64,000 nucleotides of DNA from DATDAH01 sp963823495 (GTDB lineage: Bacteria > Actinomycetota > Acidimicrobiia > Acidimicrobiales > DATDAH01). This document shows positions 42,641 through 51,451 of the stretch, piece after piece (position 1 is the first letter of the stretch; each line of letters opens with the position of its first letter). The stretch lies in the NCBI GenBank assembly GCA_963823495.1, contig CAWGLV010000001.1:1178001-1242000 (forward strand), in the 5' to 3' direction. The notes below the pieces were generated by a model. That model was given only the letters and a program-made list of their open reading frames with translations, did no database searches and was not told the DNA's origin. The position numbers and the translations under genes are program-made.

Positions 42641-43711
42641 ATGCACAAGGTCGTCGTTTGGGGGACGGGAAACGCCGGTCGGCCGGCGATCCGGGCGGTG
42701 GCGGGCCATCGGGACCTGGAGCTGGTCGGCACCGTGGTCGCCAACCCGGACAAGGTGGGCCAGGACGCCGGCGCGCTGGCGTTCATCGAGCCCTTGGACG
42801 TCGTCGCCACCGACGACCCGGCGCGGGCCCTGGCCGACGACGTCGACGCCGTCGTCTACACGGCGACGGGGGACACCCGGCCCGACGACGCCTTGGCAGA
42901 TCTACTGGCCTGCCTGGCGGCGGGCAAGGATGTCGTCTCCACGTCCTTCTACCCCCTGCTGCACCCGCCCTCGGCCCCTGCTGAGTTGCGGGCGGCGGTC
43001 GATGCGGCCTGTGCCGAGGGGGACTCGTCGGTGTTCGTGTCCGGCATCGACCCGGGCTGGGCCCTGGACATCCTCCCGGCGCTGATCAGCGGTGTCGGGG
43101 CCGGCATCAGCGAGGTCCGCATCCAGGAGATCTTCAACTACGCCCTCTATGACCAGCCCGACGTCGTGCGCCAGATCATCGGCTTCGGCGGGCCCATGGA
43201 CGAGACGCCGCTCATGCTCCTCGACTTCTCCCTGGAGATGGTGTGGGCCCCGATGGTCCGGGTCCTGGCCGACCTCTTGGAGGTGACCCTCGACGACATC
43301 GCCATCCAGGTGGAGCGCCGCCCGCTGGCGCGCACCCTCGAGGTGTCGGGGATGGGCACCTTCGAAGCCGGTACCCAGGGCGCCTTCCGCTTCGAGGTGC
43401 AGGGCATCGTGGACGGTCGTCCCCTCCTGGTCGTCGAGCACATCACGCGGATCGACGACGAGTGCGCCCCGGACTGGCAGCAGTCGACCTCCCCCGGCGG
43501 CGAGCACCGCGTCCAGCTCCGCGGCCACCCGAACCTGGCCGTGAGCGTCCACGGCACCGAGCCGGGTGAGCCCGGGGCCGCCGGCGGCGGCAACGCCAGC
43601 GCGGCCAACCGCATCGTCAACGCCATCCCCGCCGTGGTCGCCGCGCCCGCGGGCCCGGTCCATCCCCGGGATCTTCCGGCCATAACGGGCGCGGCCCAAC
43701 TCGCCCGTTGA
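42641..43711 (+). CDS. NAD(P)H-dependent amine dehydrogenase family protein (dihydrodipicolinate-reductase-like), 356 aa
   Basis: The Rossmann start MHKVVVWGTGNAGRPAIRAV is followed by VVANPDKVGQDAG and a central GIDPGWALDILPALISGVG. The C-terminal domain resembles 2,4-diaminopentanoate dehydrogenase and the many actinobacterial paralogues of that group (EIFNYALYDQPDVVRQIIGF, GPMDE). Family enzymes oxidise amines or reduce imines with NAD(P). No partner such as the 4-aminomutase pathway is adjacent. Divergent from the class V gene by 40 bp, so the two may share a promoter region. Confidence 0.82.
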   Translation: MHKVVVWGTGNAGRPAIRAVAGHRDLELVGTVVANPDKVGQDAGALAFIEPLDVVATDDPARALADDVDAVVYTATGDTRPDDALADLLACLAAGKDVVSTSFYPLLHPPSAPAELRAAVDAACAEGDSSVFVSGIDPGWALDILPALISGVGAGISEVRIQEIFNYALYDQPDVVRQIIGFGGPMDETPLMLLDFSLEMVWAPMVRVLADLLEVTLDDIAIQVERRPLARTLEVSGMGTFEAGTQGAFRFEVQGIVDGRPLLVVEHITRIDDECAPDWQQSTSPGGEHRVQLRGHPNLAVSVHGTEPGEPGAAGGGNASAANRIVNAIPAVVAAPAGPVHPRDLPAITGAAQLAR

Positions 43712-43712
43712 G

Positions 43713-43748
43713 GTTGTTATCGAATCCGATAACAACCCCCGCTAGACT
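43713..43748 (+). promoter_or_regulatory. Palindromic operator and -10 for the HTH-nucleotidyltransferase pair
   Basis: GTTGTTATCG (43713-43722) and CGATAACAAC (43727-43736) are perfect 10-bp arms around AATC, starting two bases after the previous stop. A -10-like TAGACT (43743-43748) lies 7 bp before the ATG at 43755, implying a leaderless or near-leaderless transcript. The HTH protein encoded next is the likely binder. Confidence 0.7.
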
Positions 43749-43754
43749 GGGATC

Positions 43755-44078
43755 ATGACCACGGCAGGTCTCATCGCCGCGGCACGCGACCGCGCCGGCC
43801 TCACCCAACGTCAGCTCGCTGACCGCTCGGGGACCTCCGCGGCGGCGATCTGTGAGTACGAAGCCGGAAGGCGCACGCCCCGGGTCGACACCCTCGAGCG
43901 GATCGTGGCCGCGACGGGGGCCCACCTGGAGATCGGCGTGCGCTGGAGCCGACCTCCGGTCATCGACCTGGCCCGGAACGGTCGGGTGCTGGAGGACGTG
44001 CTCGACCTGGTCGACCACCTTCCCCGCCGCCGCGCGGGCCGGTTGGACTTCCCGCCGTTCGCCTCTCAGGCCCGCTGA
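43755..44078 (+). CDS. XRE-family HTH protein, putative antitoxin, 107 aa
   Basis: HTH_3 domain in residues 5-60: LIAAARDRAGLTQRQLADRS and ICEYEAGRRTPRVDTLERIV. A C-terminal tail (VIDLARNGRVLEDVLDLVDH and onward) may contact the partner. The AT-rich palindrome at its promoter is unlike flanking DNA and is the expected autoregulatory site. The stop is 3 bp from the start of a nucleotidyltransferase-like gene, an arrangement typical of HTH/NTase toxin-antitoxin pairs. Antitoxin role is inferred from context. Confidence 0.78.
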   Translation: MTTAGLIAAARDRAGLTQRQLADRSGTSAAAICEYEAGRRTPRVDTLERIVAATGAHLEIGVRWSRPPVIDLARNGRVLEDVLDLVDHLPRRRAGRLDFPPFASQAR

Positions 44079-44081
44079 GCG

Positions 44082-44639
44082 ATGGCCCGGTCGCTCACCG
44101 AGCGGATCCTGGATCTCCACGCCGCCCTCGCCGAGGCCGAGCTGGCCCACGCGTTCGGCGGAGCACTCGCGCTGGCCTTCTGCACCCTGGAGCCGCGGGG
44201 GACCCAGGACATCGACGTCAACGTCTTCGTGGGGACCGACCGACTCGGCGAGGTGCTCGATGCCCTGCCGGACGGTGTGCGATCAGACGCGGCCGCTCGA
44301 CGGCAGCTGACGAGGGACGCGCAGGCGCGTCTGTGGTGGGACGAGACGCCCGTCGACCTCTTCCTGTCGAACCATCCCTTCCACGAACAGGCCCGCGCCC
44401 ACTGCCGCCGGGTGCCGTTCGCCGGCGTCGACGATCTCCCCGTTCTGGCCTGCGAGGACCTCGCGGTGTTCAAGGCGTTCTTCGCCCGTCCCCAGGACGC
44501 GGTCGACATCACCACGATGCTCGACGCCGGCGCCATCGACGGAAGCCTCCTGCTGGCCACGGTGGCGGACCTGTTGGGCGCTGACCACCCGAGTGTCGAG
44601 TTCGTCGCCCGGGCGACCGGGCTCCGTCCGGCGCCGTGA
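44082..44639 (+). CDS. Nucleotidyltransferase-fold protein, putative toxin of an HTH/NTase pair, 185 aa
   Basis: A minimal nucleotidyltransferase core is suggested by AHAFGGALALAFCTLEPRGT and QDIDVNVFV, where GG and DxD-type residues (D46, D48) match the metal-binding loop; the third carboxylate may be in ETPVDLFLSNHPFH. The C-terminal part resembles DUF1814/AbiEii-like proteins (EDLAVFKAFFARPQDAVDI). With the HTH gene 3 bp upstream it forms a likely type II or IV toxin-antitoxin or nucleotide-modification pair. The stop overlaps the GTG of the ycaQ-like gene, so the operon may extend to DNA repair. Confidence 0.7.
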   Translation: MARSLTERILDLHAALAEAELAHAFGGALALAFCTLEPRGTQDIDVNVFVGTDRLGEVLDALPDGVRSDAAARRQLTRDAQARLWWDETPVDLFLSNHPFHEQARAHCRRVPFAGVDDLPVLACEDLAVFKAFFARPQDAVDITTMLDAGAIDGSLLLATVADLLGADHPSVEFVARATGLRPAP

Positions 44640-45826
44640 GCCGGCCCGACTCGCTCTCCGCCGCCCAAGCGCGGCGGCTGCACCTGCACGCGCAGGGGTT
44701 CGGGGAGAAGCGACCGACCGGGCGGGTGGACAAGCGTCACGTGCGCAAGGTCTTCGAGCGCCTCGGCCTGATCCAGATCGACTCGGTGAACGTGCTGGTG
44801 AGGAGCCACTACCTGCCCCTGTTCTCCCGTCTCGGGCCCTACGACCGATCGATCCTCGACCGCTTCGCCTACCGGGACCACGAGGCGTTCGAGTACTGGG
44901 GCCACGAGGCGTCGCTGCTGCACCAGGACCTCCACCCGCTGCTGCGGTGGCGCATGGCCGGGCAGCACCAGTGGGGTGGGGTCCGACGCCTCGTGGAGGA
45001 CCGGGCCGACCTCATCGAGGAGCTCCACCAGCTCGTGCTCGCCGAGGGCCCGGCGAGTGCCGGCGAATTGGATGCCACCGAGGCCAAGAAGGGGCCGTGG
45101 TGGGGCTGGGGGGACACCAAGGTCGCCCTCGAGCACCTGTTCTACGTGGGTCGGGTCGGGGCCGTCCGCCGAGGCAACTTCGAGCGGGCGTACTGCGATC
45201 CCGCGGTCGTCGTGCCGGCCGACGTGTTGGCCCGCCCCACCCCCACAGAACGGGAGGCGCTGGTCGCCTTGCTGGAGCGCGCGGCCCGGGCGCACGGCGT
45301 GGGCACGGCGAAGGACCTGGCCGACTACTTCCGCCTCCCGATAAAGGTGGTGCGCCCCCTGCTGGAGGAGATGGCCGCCGACGGCGTGGTCGAACGGGTC
45401 GAGGTCGAGGGCTGGACCCACCCCACCTACGTGCATCCCGACGCCCACCTGCCCCGGTGGGTACGGGCCTGTGCCCTGGTGTCGCCGTTCGACCCGGTCA
45501 TGTGGGAACGGGAGCGGGTCGAGCGGCTCTTCGACTTCACCTATCGCATCGAGATCTACGTCCCGAAGCCGAAGCGGACCCACGGCTACTACGTGTTGCC
45601 GTTCCTGCTGGGGGACCGTTATGTGGCCCGGGTCGACCTCAAGGCCGACCGGGCAGGCTCGACGCTCCTCGTGCAGTCGGCCTTCGCCGAGGAGGGTGTG
45701 GACCACCTCGAGGTAGCCGAGCGTCTGGCCGAGGAGCTCCGGCTCATGGCCGCCTGGCTGGGCCTCGGCCCCGTCGTGGTCAAGGACCGCGGCGACCTCG
45801 CCCCGACCCTGGCGACGGTCGTCTAG
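44636..45826 (+). CDS. YcaQ/AlkX family DNA glycosylase (HTH_42), 396 aa
   Basis: The N-terminal winged-helix DNA-binding region contains VRKVFERLGLIQIDSVNVLV, with the QxD catalytic dyad (QID) of YcaQ-type glycosylases, then RSHYLPLFSRLGPYD and YWGHEASLL. C-terminal landmarks are SPFDPVMWERERVERLFDF and YVPKPKRTHGYYVLPFLLG. These enzymes unhook interstrand DNA cross-links and remove alkylated bases. The GTG start overlaps the NTase stop. The 3' end overlaps by CTAG the convergent ogt gene, so two alkylation-repair genes face each other. Confidence 0.9.
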   Translation: MSRPDSLSAAQARRLHLHAQGFGEKRPTGRVDKRHVRKVFERLGLIQIDSVNVLVRSHYLPLFSRLGPYDRSILDRFAYRDHEAFEYWGHEASLLHQDLHPLLRWRMAGQHQWGGVRRLVEDRADLIEELHQLVLAEGPASAGELDATEAKKGPWWGWGDTKVALEHLFYVGRVGAVRRGNFERAYCDPAVVVPADVLARPTPTEREALVALLERAARAHGVGTAKDLADYFRLPIKVVRPLLEEMAADGVVERVEVEGWTHPTYVHPDAHLPRWVRACALVSPFDPVMWERERVERLFDFTYRIEIYVPKPKRTHGYYVLPFLLGDRYVARVDLKADRAGSTLLVQSAFAEEGVDHLEVAERLAEELRLMAAWLGLGPVVVKDRGDLAPTLATVV

Positions 45827-46302
45827 AAGAGGGCCGCGTCGGGCTCGTCGACCAGGACGACGCCCTCGTGGGTGAGCAGCCACCGCTTGTTGTCGAGGCC
45901 GCCGGAGTACCCGCCGAGGGTCCCGTCGGCCGCGATCACCCGGTGGCAGGGGACCACGACGGCGACCGGGTTCTGCCCGTTGGCCGCGCCCACCGCCCGG
46001 TAGCTGGTCGGCCGCCCCACCCGGCGGGCCAGTTCGGCGTAGCTGATGGTCTGGCCCCGCGGGATCGTGCGCAGGGCCGTCCACACCTCCTGCTGGAAGG
46101 GGGTGCCCCGGTCGAAGCGGACGGGCAGGTCGGCGATGGCGTCGAGGTCGCCCTCGAAGTAGCGGCCGAGGGCGGCGGCGATGCCCGAGGGGTCCTCGGT
46201 GCCGGCGCTGCTCTCGTCCACGAAGTCCAGCCGCACGAGGAACCCGTCGTCGACATCGATCTCCACGAGTCCGGTGGGCGTGGCGATCACGGTCGTCGGC
46301 AT
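45823..46302 (-). CDS. ogt: Methylated-DNA--protein-cysteine S-methyltransferase, 159 aa
   Basis: Suicide alkyltransferase that takes O6-methyl or alkyl groups from guanine. The active site is PCHRVI (VVVPCHRVIAADGTLGGYSG) and the DNA-binding helix is YAELARRVGRPTSYRAVGAA, with the arginine finger. Length is that of an Ogt-type protein without the Ada sensor domain. The ATG is at 46302. Its stop overlaps by four bases the convergent YcaQ glycosylase stop. Confidence 0.95.
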   Translation of the reverse strand: MPTTVIATPTGLVEIDVDDGFLVRLDFVDESSAGTEDPSGIAAALGRYFEGDLDAIADLPVRFDRGTPFQQEVWTALRTIPRGQTISYAELARRVGRPTSYRAVGAANGQNPVAVVVPCHRVIAADGTLGGYSGGLDNKRWLLTHEGVVLVDEPDAALF

Positions 46303-46359
46303 GGCTCCGTTGTACTCCCGTTCCGGCCGCCCGTCTGGCCGGATCCGGACGCTTCTCGG

Positions 46360-48864
46360 TCAGCGCCCTCGGCGGGCCCGTGTCGTCGGGGTCGCGGCGG
46401 CGGGGTCCGCCGGCCAGTCGTGCTTGGGGTAGGCGCTGATCATGTCCTTGCGCACCGCGGCCCAGGAGCCGGCCCAGAAGCCCGGGAGGTCGGCGGTCAC
46501 CTGGATCGGTCGTCCGGCCGGTGACAGCACCTCGACGGTGAGCGGCACCCGACCGTCGGCCACCGACGGATGGGCGGTGGTGCCGTAGAGCTCCTGGGCC
46601 CGGACCCGGATCGACGGGGGGTCGGTGTCGTAGTCCACGGCCACCTCCCGCCCACTGGCGACGGCGACCCTGGCCGGGACCACCCGCTCCAGCTCGTGAC
46701 GGCGATGGCCGAGGAACCCCCGCAGGACGGCGAGCACGTCGACCTTGCGGAGGTCGCGGGCGGAAGTGGCCCGCCCGAGCAGAGGGGCCAGCCACTCGTC
46801 CACCGATGCCTGGAGGGCTTCGTCGCCGAGGTCGGGCCAGGACCCACCGAGGAACCGTCGGGCGAAGCCGGCCTGCTCCTGGAGGGCCCGGGCCTTGTCG
46901 GTCCACCCCAGCAGGGTCAGGCCGTCGTCGCGGACGCGGTCGACCAGCGCCGTCGTGGTGGCCGGGCCGACCGGAGGGGCACCGCTGGTGCGCCGGAGGA
47001 CCAGCGCGTCGAGGCGGCGCTCGCGGCGCTCCTCCAGGTCGCCCCGGTCGTTCCACACGAGCTCGGTGGCCTCCACGACGTCGGTCCCGGCGACGGTTTC
47101 GACGTCGGCCTCGTCGAGGGCGGCGGCGAGGCGGACCCGGTCGTCGGCTTGGTCACGAGCGGGGGCGATCAGGTCGGCCACCACCAGGAAGGCCTCGTTG
47201 GCCAGCGGATCGTGCCCGGCCACGGCCACGCCCCGGCCGGTGCGGAGTCGGAAGCGGCCCTGGCCGCGGCTCTGCGCGATCCGGTCGGGGTACGCGAGGG
47301 CGAGAACGGGGCCGACCTCGGCGGGATCGACGGTCTGCGGGGCCCGGCCCGGGATGCCCGCCCTGCGGGCCAGCTCCCGGGAGCGGCGGTGGACGGTCCG
47401 GCGGGCGGCGTCGTCCACCCGGGGATGGTGCCGGTCCCGGTCGAGGACGAGCTTCACCCGTTCGATGATGTCGGCTTCCAGTTCCTCCGGACGGCCCCGC
47501 AACGGATCCCGCTCCTCGAGGAGCGAGGCCAGTACGCAGGCCAAGGGGGATCGATCGTGCACGACCATCCGGGCCAGTCGGGGATGCAGTGGGAGATCGA
47601 CCATGGCCCGTCCCGCCACCGTCGGACGGCCGGCGTCATCGACGGCGCCGAGCCGCTGAAGGAGCTCCTCGGCGTCGGCCATCGCGGTTGGTGGCGGTGG
47701 GTCGAGAAACGGCAGCTCGCCGGCCGTCGCGCCCCACACGGCCAGCTCGAGGGCCAGGTCGGCCAGGTCGGCCGAGCGGATCTCCGGGTCCGCGTGGGGT
47801 CGCCGGGTGGCGTGCTCGCCCGGTGACCAGAGCCGGTACGCCACGCCGGGGCCGAGACGCCCCGCCCGGCCGGCGCGCTGTTCGGCGGAGGCCTGGGACG
47901 AGGCCGTGGTGTGCAGTCGGCTGAGGCCGCTGCGGGTGTCGTGGCGCGGCCGTCGGACCTCACCCCCGTCCACCACGATCCTCACCCCCTCGACGGTCAG
48001 GCTGGACTCGGCGATGTCGGTGGCCAGGACGACCCGGCGCCGCCCGGGAGGTGAGGGGGCGAGGGCCCGGTCCTGATCCTGCGGGCGCAGGCTCCCGTGC
48101 AGGGGGAGGACGTCGACGTCGTCGGTCCGGCCGGAGAGCAGCCGCTGCACGGTGCGGATGGCCGCGGCGCCGGGGAGGAAGACGAGGACGTCGCCGGGAT
48201 CGGCCCCGAGGGCAGCGGTCACGGCGCCGGCGACGGCGTCGAGAGGTCGGTCACGAGGGCCGCGGGGCCGCCACCGGATGTCCACGGGGTGGGTCCGGCC
48301 GGGGCTGGTGACCACGGGTGCCGGTCCGCCGTCGGCCCCGAGCAGCTCGGCCAGCCGGGGAGCCTCGAGGGTGGCCGACATGGCCAGCAGGCGCAGGTCG
48401 GGCCGGAGGGCGTTGCGGGCATCGAGGGCCAGGGCCAGGGCCAGGTCGGTCTGGAGGTGGCGCTCGTGGACCTCGTCGAAGACGACCAGGGCGGTGTCCG
48501 GCAGGCTCGGGTCGGCCTGGAGGCGGCGGGTGAGGATGCCCTCGGTGACCACCTCGATCCGGGTGCTCCGGCCGACATGGCGCTCGTCTCGGGTGCGGTA
48601 GCCCACGGTGGCGCCGACCGTCTCGTCCAACAGGTCGGCCATCCTCCGGGCGGCCGCCCGGGTCGCCAACCGCCGGGGCTCCAGGACCACGATCCGCCGG
48701 TCACCGAGCCAGGGCTCGTCGAGCAGCCGCAGGGGGATCACGGTGGTCTTGCCTGCGCCCGGCTCGGCCTGGAGGACGGCCACCCCCCGGTCGGTCAGGG
48801 CCCGCCGCAGTGGCGCGACGGCGTCCTCCACCGGCAGGCCGGTGGGGGGGACGGGGGTGGCCAT
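46360..48864 (-). CDS. hrpB: ATP-dependent RNA helicase HrpB, 834 aa
   Basis: DExH-box helicase with Walker A LQAEPGAGKTTVIPLRLL (about residues 35-52), motif II DEVHERH, motif III SATLEAP, a helicase C domain with LATDIAESSLTVEGVRIVVD and QRAGRAGRLGPG, then HA2-like helices and a C-terminal HrpB domain (WLAPLLGRATSARDL, TVEVLSPAGRPIQVTADLPG). Full length and uninterrupted. HrpB proteins are involved in mRNA processing in enteric bacteria; the role in actinobacteria is not known. Start ATG at 48864; single gene. Confidence 0.95.
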   Translation of the reverse strand: MATPVPPTGLPVEDAVAPLRRALTDRGVAVLQAEPGAGKTTVIPLRLLDEPWLGDRRIVVLEPRRLATRAAARRMADLLDETVGATVGYRTRDERHVGRSTRIEVVTEGILTRRLQADPSLPDTALVVFDEVHERHLQTDLALALALDARNALRPDLRLLAMSATLEAPRLAELLGADGGPAPVVTSPGRTHPVDIRWRPRGPRDRPLDAVAGAVTAALGADPGDVLVFLPGAAAIRTVQRLLSGRTDDVDVLPLHGSLRPQDQDRALAPSPPGRRRVVLATDIAESSLTVEGVRIVVDGGEVRRPRHDTRSGLSRLHTTASSQASAEQRAGRAGRLGPGVAYRLWSPGEHATRRPHADPEIRSADLADLALELAVWGATAGELPFLDPPPPTAMADAEELLQRLGAVDDAGRPTVAGRAMVDLPLHPRLARMVVHDRSPLACVLASLLEERDPLRGRPEELEADIIERVKLVLDRDRHHPRVDDAARRTVHRRSRELARRAGIPGRAPQTVDPAEVGPVLALAYPDRIAQSRGQGRFRLRTGRGVAVAGHDPLANEAFLVVADLIAPARDQADDRVRLAAALDEADVETVAGTDVVEATELVWNDRGDLEERRERRLDALVLRRTSGAPPVGPATTTALVDRVRDDGLTLLGWTDKARALQEQAGFARRFLGGSWPDLGDEALQASVDEWLAPLLGRATSARDLRKVDVLAVLRGFLGHRRHELERVVPARVAVASGREVAVDYDTDPPSIRVRAQELYGTTAHPSVADGRVPLTVEVLSPAGRPIQVTADLPGFWAGSWAAVRKDMISAYPKHDWPADPAAATPTTRARRGR

Positions 48865-48911
48865 GGCTGCAGTCTCCCCTCTGGAGGTCGACGGCCGTAC
48901 GCTCGGACCCG

Positions 48912-49982
48912 ATGACCGAGCTGCAGGAGCGTTGGGATCGGCTGGCCTACTGGATCGGCCCCTACCTCGGCGCGGAGGGAGCGGTCACCATCACCGACTA
49001 CGGCGTGCCCGACGGGATCGGCTACTCCGCCGAGACGCTCCTGTTCACCGCGAACGTCCCGGGGCCCGACGGGACCGAACGCCCCCGGCGTCTCGTCCTG
49101 CGGGGGGAGACCGCGGACCCGGCCGTCTACCCGGCCCAGGTCGACGGGATCGAGGTGGAGATCGAGATCCAGCACCGGATCATGTCCACGCTGGCCGCCG
49201 CCACCGACATCCCCGTGGCCCCGATCATCGGCGCCGACCTCACCGACGAGGCGATCGGCAGCCCGTTCTTCGTGATGGACTTCGTGGACGGCGTCGTGCC
49301 CGCGGTCGATCCTCCCTATCCGGCGGGCGGCTTCTTCGTCGACGCCACCCCGGAGCAACGGCGGACGATGGTCCTCAACGGCCTCGAGACGCTGGCCGCC
49401 GTCCACGCCTTGGACTGGCGGGCCCTCGGCCTGGACTGGCTCGTCCCGAGCGGGGTGGAACCGACCCTCCGGCGCCAGCTCGAGCTCTGGGCGGACTACG
49501 CCGAGCGGGAGCTCCGAGGCCGGGTCCACCCCGACATGGACCGGGCGCTGGCGATCCTCCGTTCGGAGCTGCCCGAGCCCTCGGCCGCCACGCTCTGTTG
49601 GGGGGATCCCCGCCTGGGCAACATCATCTGGAACGACTTCAGCTGTACCAGCGTGACCGACTGGGAGGCGGTCGCCATCGCCCCCGCCGAGCTGGACCTG
49701 GGCTGGTGGCTCATGTTCGACCGGTCCTGTCACGAGGCGGCGGGCATCGAGCGCCCGGCGGGCGAACCCACCCGCGCCGAGCAGACCGCGATCTATGCCG
49801 CGGCCGCCGGCCGGGACATCGGCGACACGTCGGTCTACGAGCTCCTGGCCGCGTACCGCTACTCGGCCATCGTGGTGCGGATCATGAACCGGTGGGTGGA
49901 GCGCCAGATGATCGCCGCCGACCACGACATCTGGCTCCACAACCCGGCGGCGGACTGCCTGCACCAGCTCCTGGAGGGCTGA
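48912..49982 (+). CDS. Phosphotransferase (APH/ACAD10-like kinase fold) family protein, 356 aa
   Basis: Aminoglycoside-phosphotransferase-fold protein. The ATP-binding half has LVLRGETADPAVYPAQVDGI and FFVMDFVDGVVPA; the catalytic loop is LCWGDPRLGNIIWND (Trp in place of His, with Asp and Asn retained) and the metal Asp follows in VTDWEAVAIAPAELDLGWWL. Actinobacteria carry many paralogues next to acyl-CoA dehydrogenases, where they act on hydroxyacyl-CoA or unknown alcohols; none is adjacent here. Divergent from hrpB by 47 bp. Confidence 0.85.
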   Translation: MTELQERWDRLAYWIGPYLGAEGAVTITDYGVPDGIGYSAETLLFTANVPGPDGTERPRRLVLRGETADPAVYPAQVDGIEVEIEIQHRIMSTLAAATDIPVAPIIGADLTDEAIGSPFFVMDFVDGVVPAVDPPYPAGGFFVDATPEQRRTMVLNGLETLAAVHALDWRALGLDWLVPSGVEPTLRRQLELWADYAERELRGRVHPDMDRALAILRSELPEPSAATLCWGDPRLGNIIWNDFSCTSVTDWEAVAIAPAELDLGWWLMFDRSCHEAAGIERPAGEPTRAEQTAIYAAAAGRDIGDTSVYELLAAYRYSAIVVRIMNRWVERQMIAADHDIWLHNPAADCLHQLLEG

Positions 49983-49995
49983 GGGCCCCCTCCCG

Positions 49996-50825
49996 TCAGT
50001 CGATCGGGGGCCAGCAGTACCGGAACGGTGGCGGCGGCCGGCCCTCGACGAGCATGGCGATTCGGTCGGCTCCCCGTAGTCAGCGCGGCGCCCGCCCGCA
50101 GGAGTCCGTTGTCGATGTCGCGGTCGTCGTCGACCCACACCGCCTCCCGGATGCCGGTGCCGCGCTCGAGGTGGGCCAAGAGGACCTCCTTCTGGTAGGC
50201 CGCCCAGCGTGCCCGACCCTCCGCGTAGGCCGCGCTGTCGCGATAGGTGACCACGACGTGCTCGGCGCCGTGGATGCGGCCCCGGTCCTTGCCGTCGGCG
50301 CAGGGTTGTTTCGGGCCCACGTTGGTGGCCCCCTCGCCGAGGACGCGTCCGATCAGTTCCTGGGCCGAGTGCACGGTGACCTGGGCGCCGTAGCAGTCCG
50401 CCGCACGCACGCCGACCACCTCGAGGTACATGCGGAGCAGTTCCTGGGGGTCGGCGGGCAGGTAGGGAAAGACCGCCTCACCCACGCCGGACGTCGTGGC
50501 CCCCAGCGCGTCCTGGTAGACCGCGCCGGCGCCCTCCTGCTGCATCCGGCGAGCGACGTCCTGAGGGCCTTCCAGGTCGTCGAGGCGGCCGTACAGGTGG
50601 TCGCCGGCAGGACCGTCCAGCACCCGGCCGGACCGGCGCTGGTCCCGCTCGGATTCGAAGACCGCCTGCCGCGTCAGCCGTCCCCTGGTTCGCCCGGGCC
50701 ATGTTGGCCTCGACCTCGGCCCGCTTGTCGGGAGGGAGCTGGTCCAGCAGAGCTGCCATCTGGTCCGGCGACGGCGGCGTCATCGCCCCGGCCACGGTGT
50801 CCTTGAGGTTCTTGAACAGACCCAT
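49996..50825 (-). CDS. Hypothetical protein, about 275 aa, two one-base offsets
   Basis: No known family. Starts MGLFKNLKDTVAGAMTPPSP with an amphipathic helix and LLDQLPPDKRAEVEANMARA, continues in the next frame RQAVFESERDQRRSGRVLDG to AVWVDDDRDIDNGLLRAGAA, and ends in a third frame with ADRIAMLVEGRPPPPFRYCW followed by PPID. Both junctions fall in CCCC runs (50682-50685 and 50072-50075 on the plus strand), where one extra base explains the shift. The middle reads VVGVRAADCYGAQVTVHSAQ and HVVVTYRDSAAYAEGRARW. Probably cytosolic. Shares the 57-bp divergent region with the Nudix gene. Confidence 0.6.
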
Positions 50826-50881
50826 CACGTGAGCATGGGCCAGGGCGGGGACACTGTCCACCGCAAGGCTGCCAGGCTGTC

Positions 50882-51442
50882 GTGGTGCCGGTCACTCCCG
50901 CCTTCTTCGACGCCCTCGACGGCTACCGGGCCGCGACCAGCGAGGAGATCGCCGACTTGGCCCGCCTCCGGGACCTGCTGGCCGGTGGCGACCCGTGGAG
51001 CCGGTCGACGCCCCTCCACGTGACGGGCTCGGCCGTGGTGGTGCACCCGCCCACCGGTCGCGTCCTGCTCCGCTGGCACGAGCGTCAGGACGCCTGGCTA
51101 CAGGTCGGCGGCCACGCCGACCCCGACGAGACCGATGCCTTCGTGACCGCCCTGCGGGAAGCCATCGAAGAGACCGGCCTGGTCGATCTCGGGCCCTGGC
51201 CCGACGCCCAGCCGACCCTGGTGCACCTGGTCGCCGTCCCGGTGCCGGCCGGCAAGGGCGAGCCGGCCCACGAGCATCTCGACGTCCGCTACGTGCTGGC
51301 CACCGAGACCCCGGACGCCATCGAGCCCGAGAACCCCGCGGCCCGACTGCGTTGGCTACCGGCCGCCGACGCCGTCGAGTTCACCTCCGAGGAGAACCTG
51401 CGGGTCATGCTCCGCCGGGTGGCGGATCTCCTGGCCGGGTAG
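50882..51442 (+). CDS. Nudix hydrolase, 186 aa
   Basis: Nudix box in GGHADPDETDAFVTALREAI followed by EETGL, with the catalytic REAIEE glutamates. The rest (VHPPTGRVLLRWHERQDAWL, LDVRYVLATE) is a typical MutT-like alpha/beta/alpha core, with a helical N-terminal extension of about 45 residues (FFDALDGYRAATSEEIADLA). It hydrolyses a nucleoside diphosphate linked to another moiety; substrate unknown. Two adjacent GTG codons (50882, 50885) could start it. Confidence 0.88.
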   Translation: MVPVTPAFFDALDGYRAATSEEIADLARLRDLLAGGDPWSRSTPLHVTGSAVVVHPPTGRVLLRWHERQDAWLQVGGHADPDETDAFVTALREAIEETGLVDLGPWPDAQPTLVHLVAVPVPAGKGEPAHEHLDVRYVLATETPDAIEPENPAARLRWLPAADAVEFTSEENLRVMLRRVADLLAG

Positions 51443-51451
51443 GCCCGGGGC

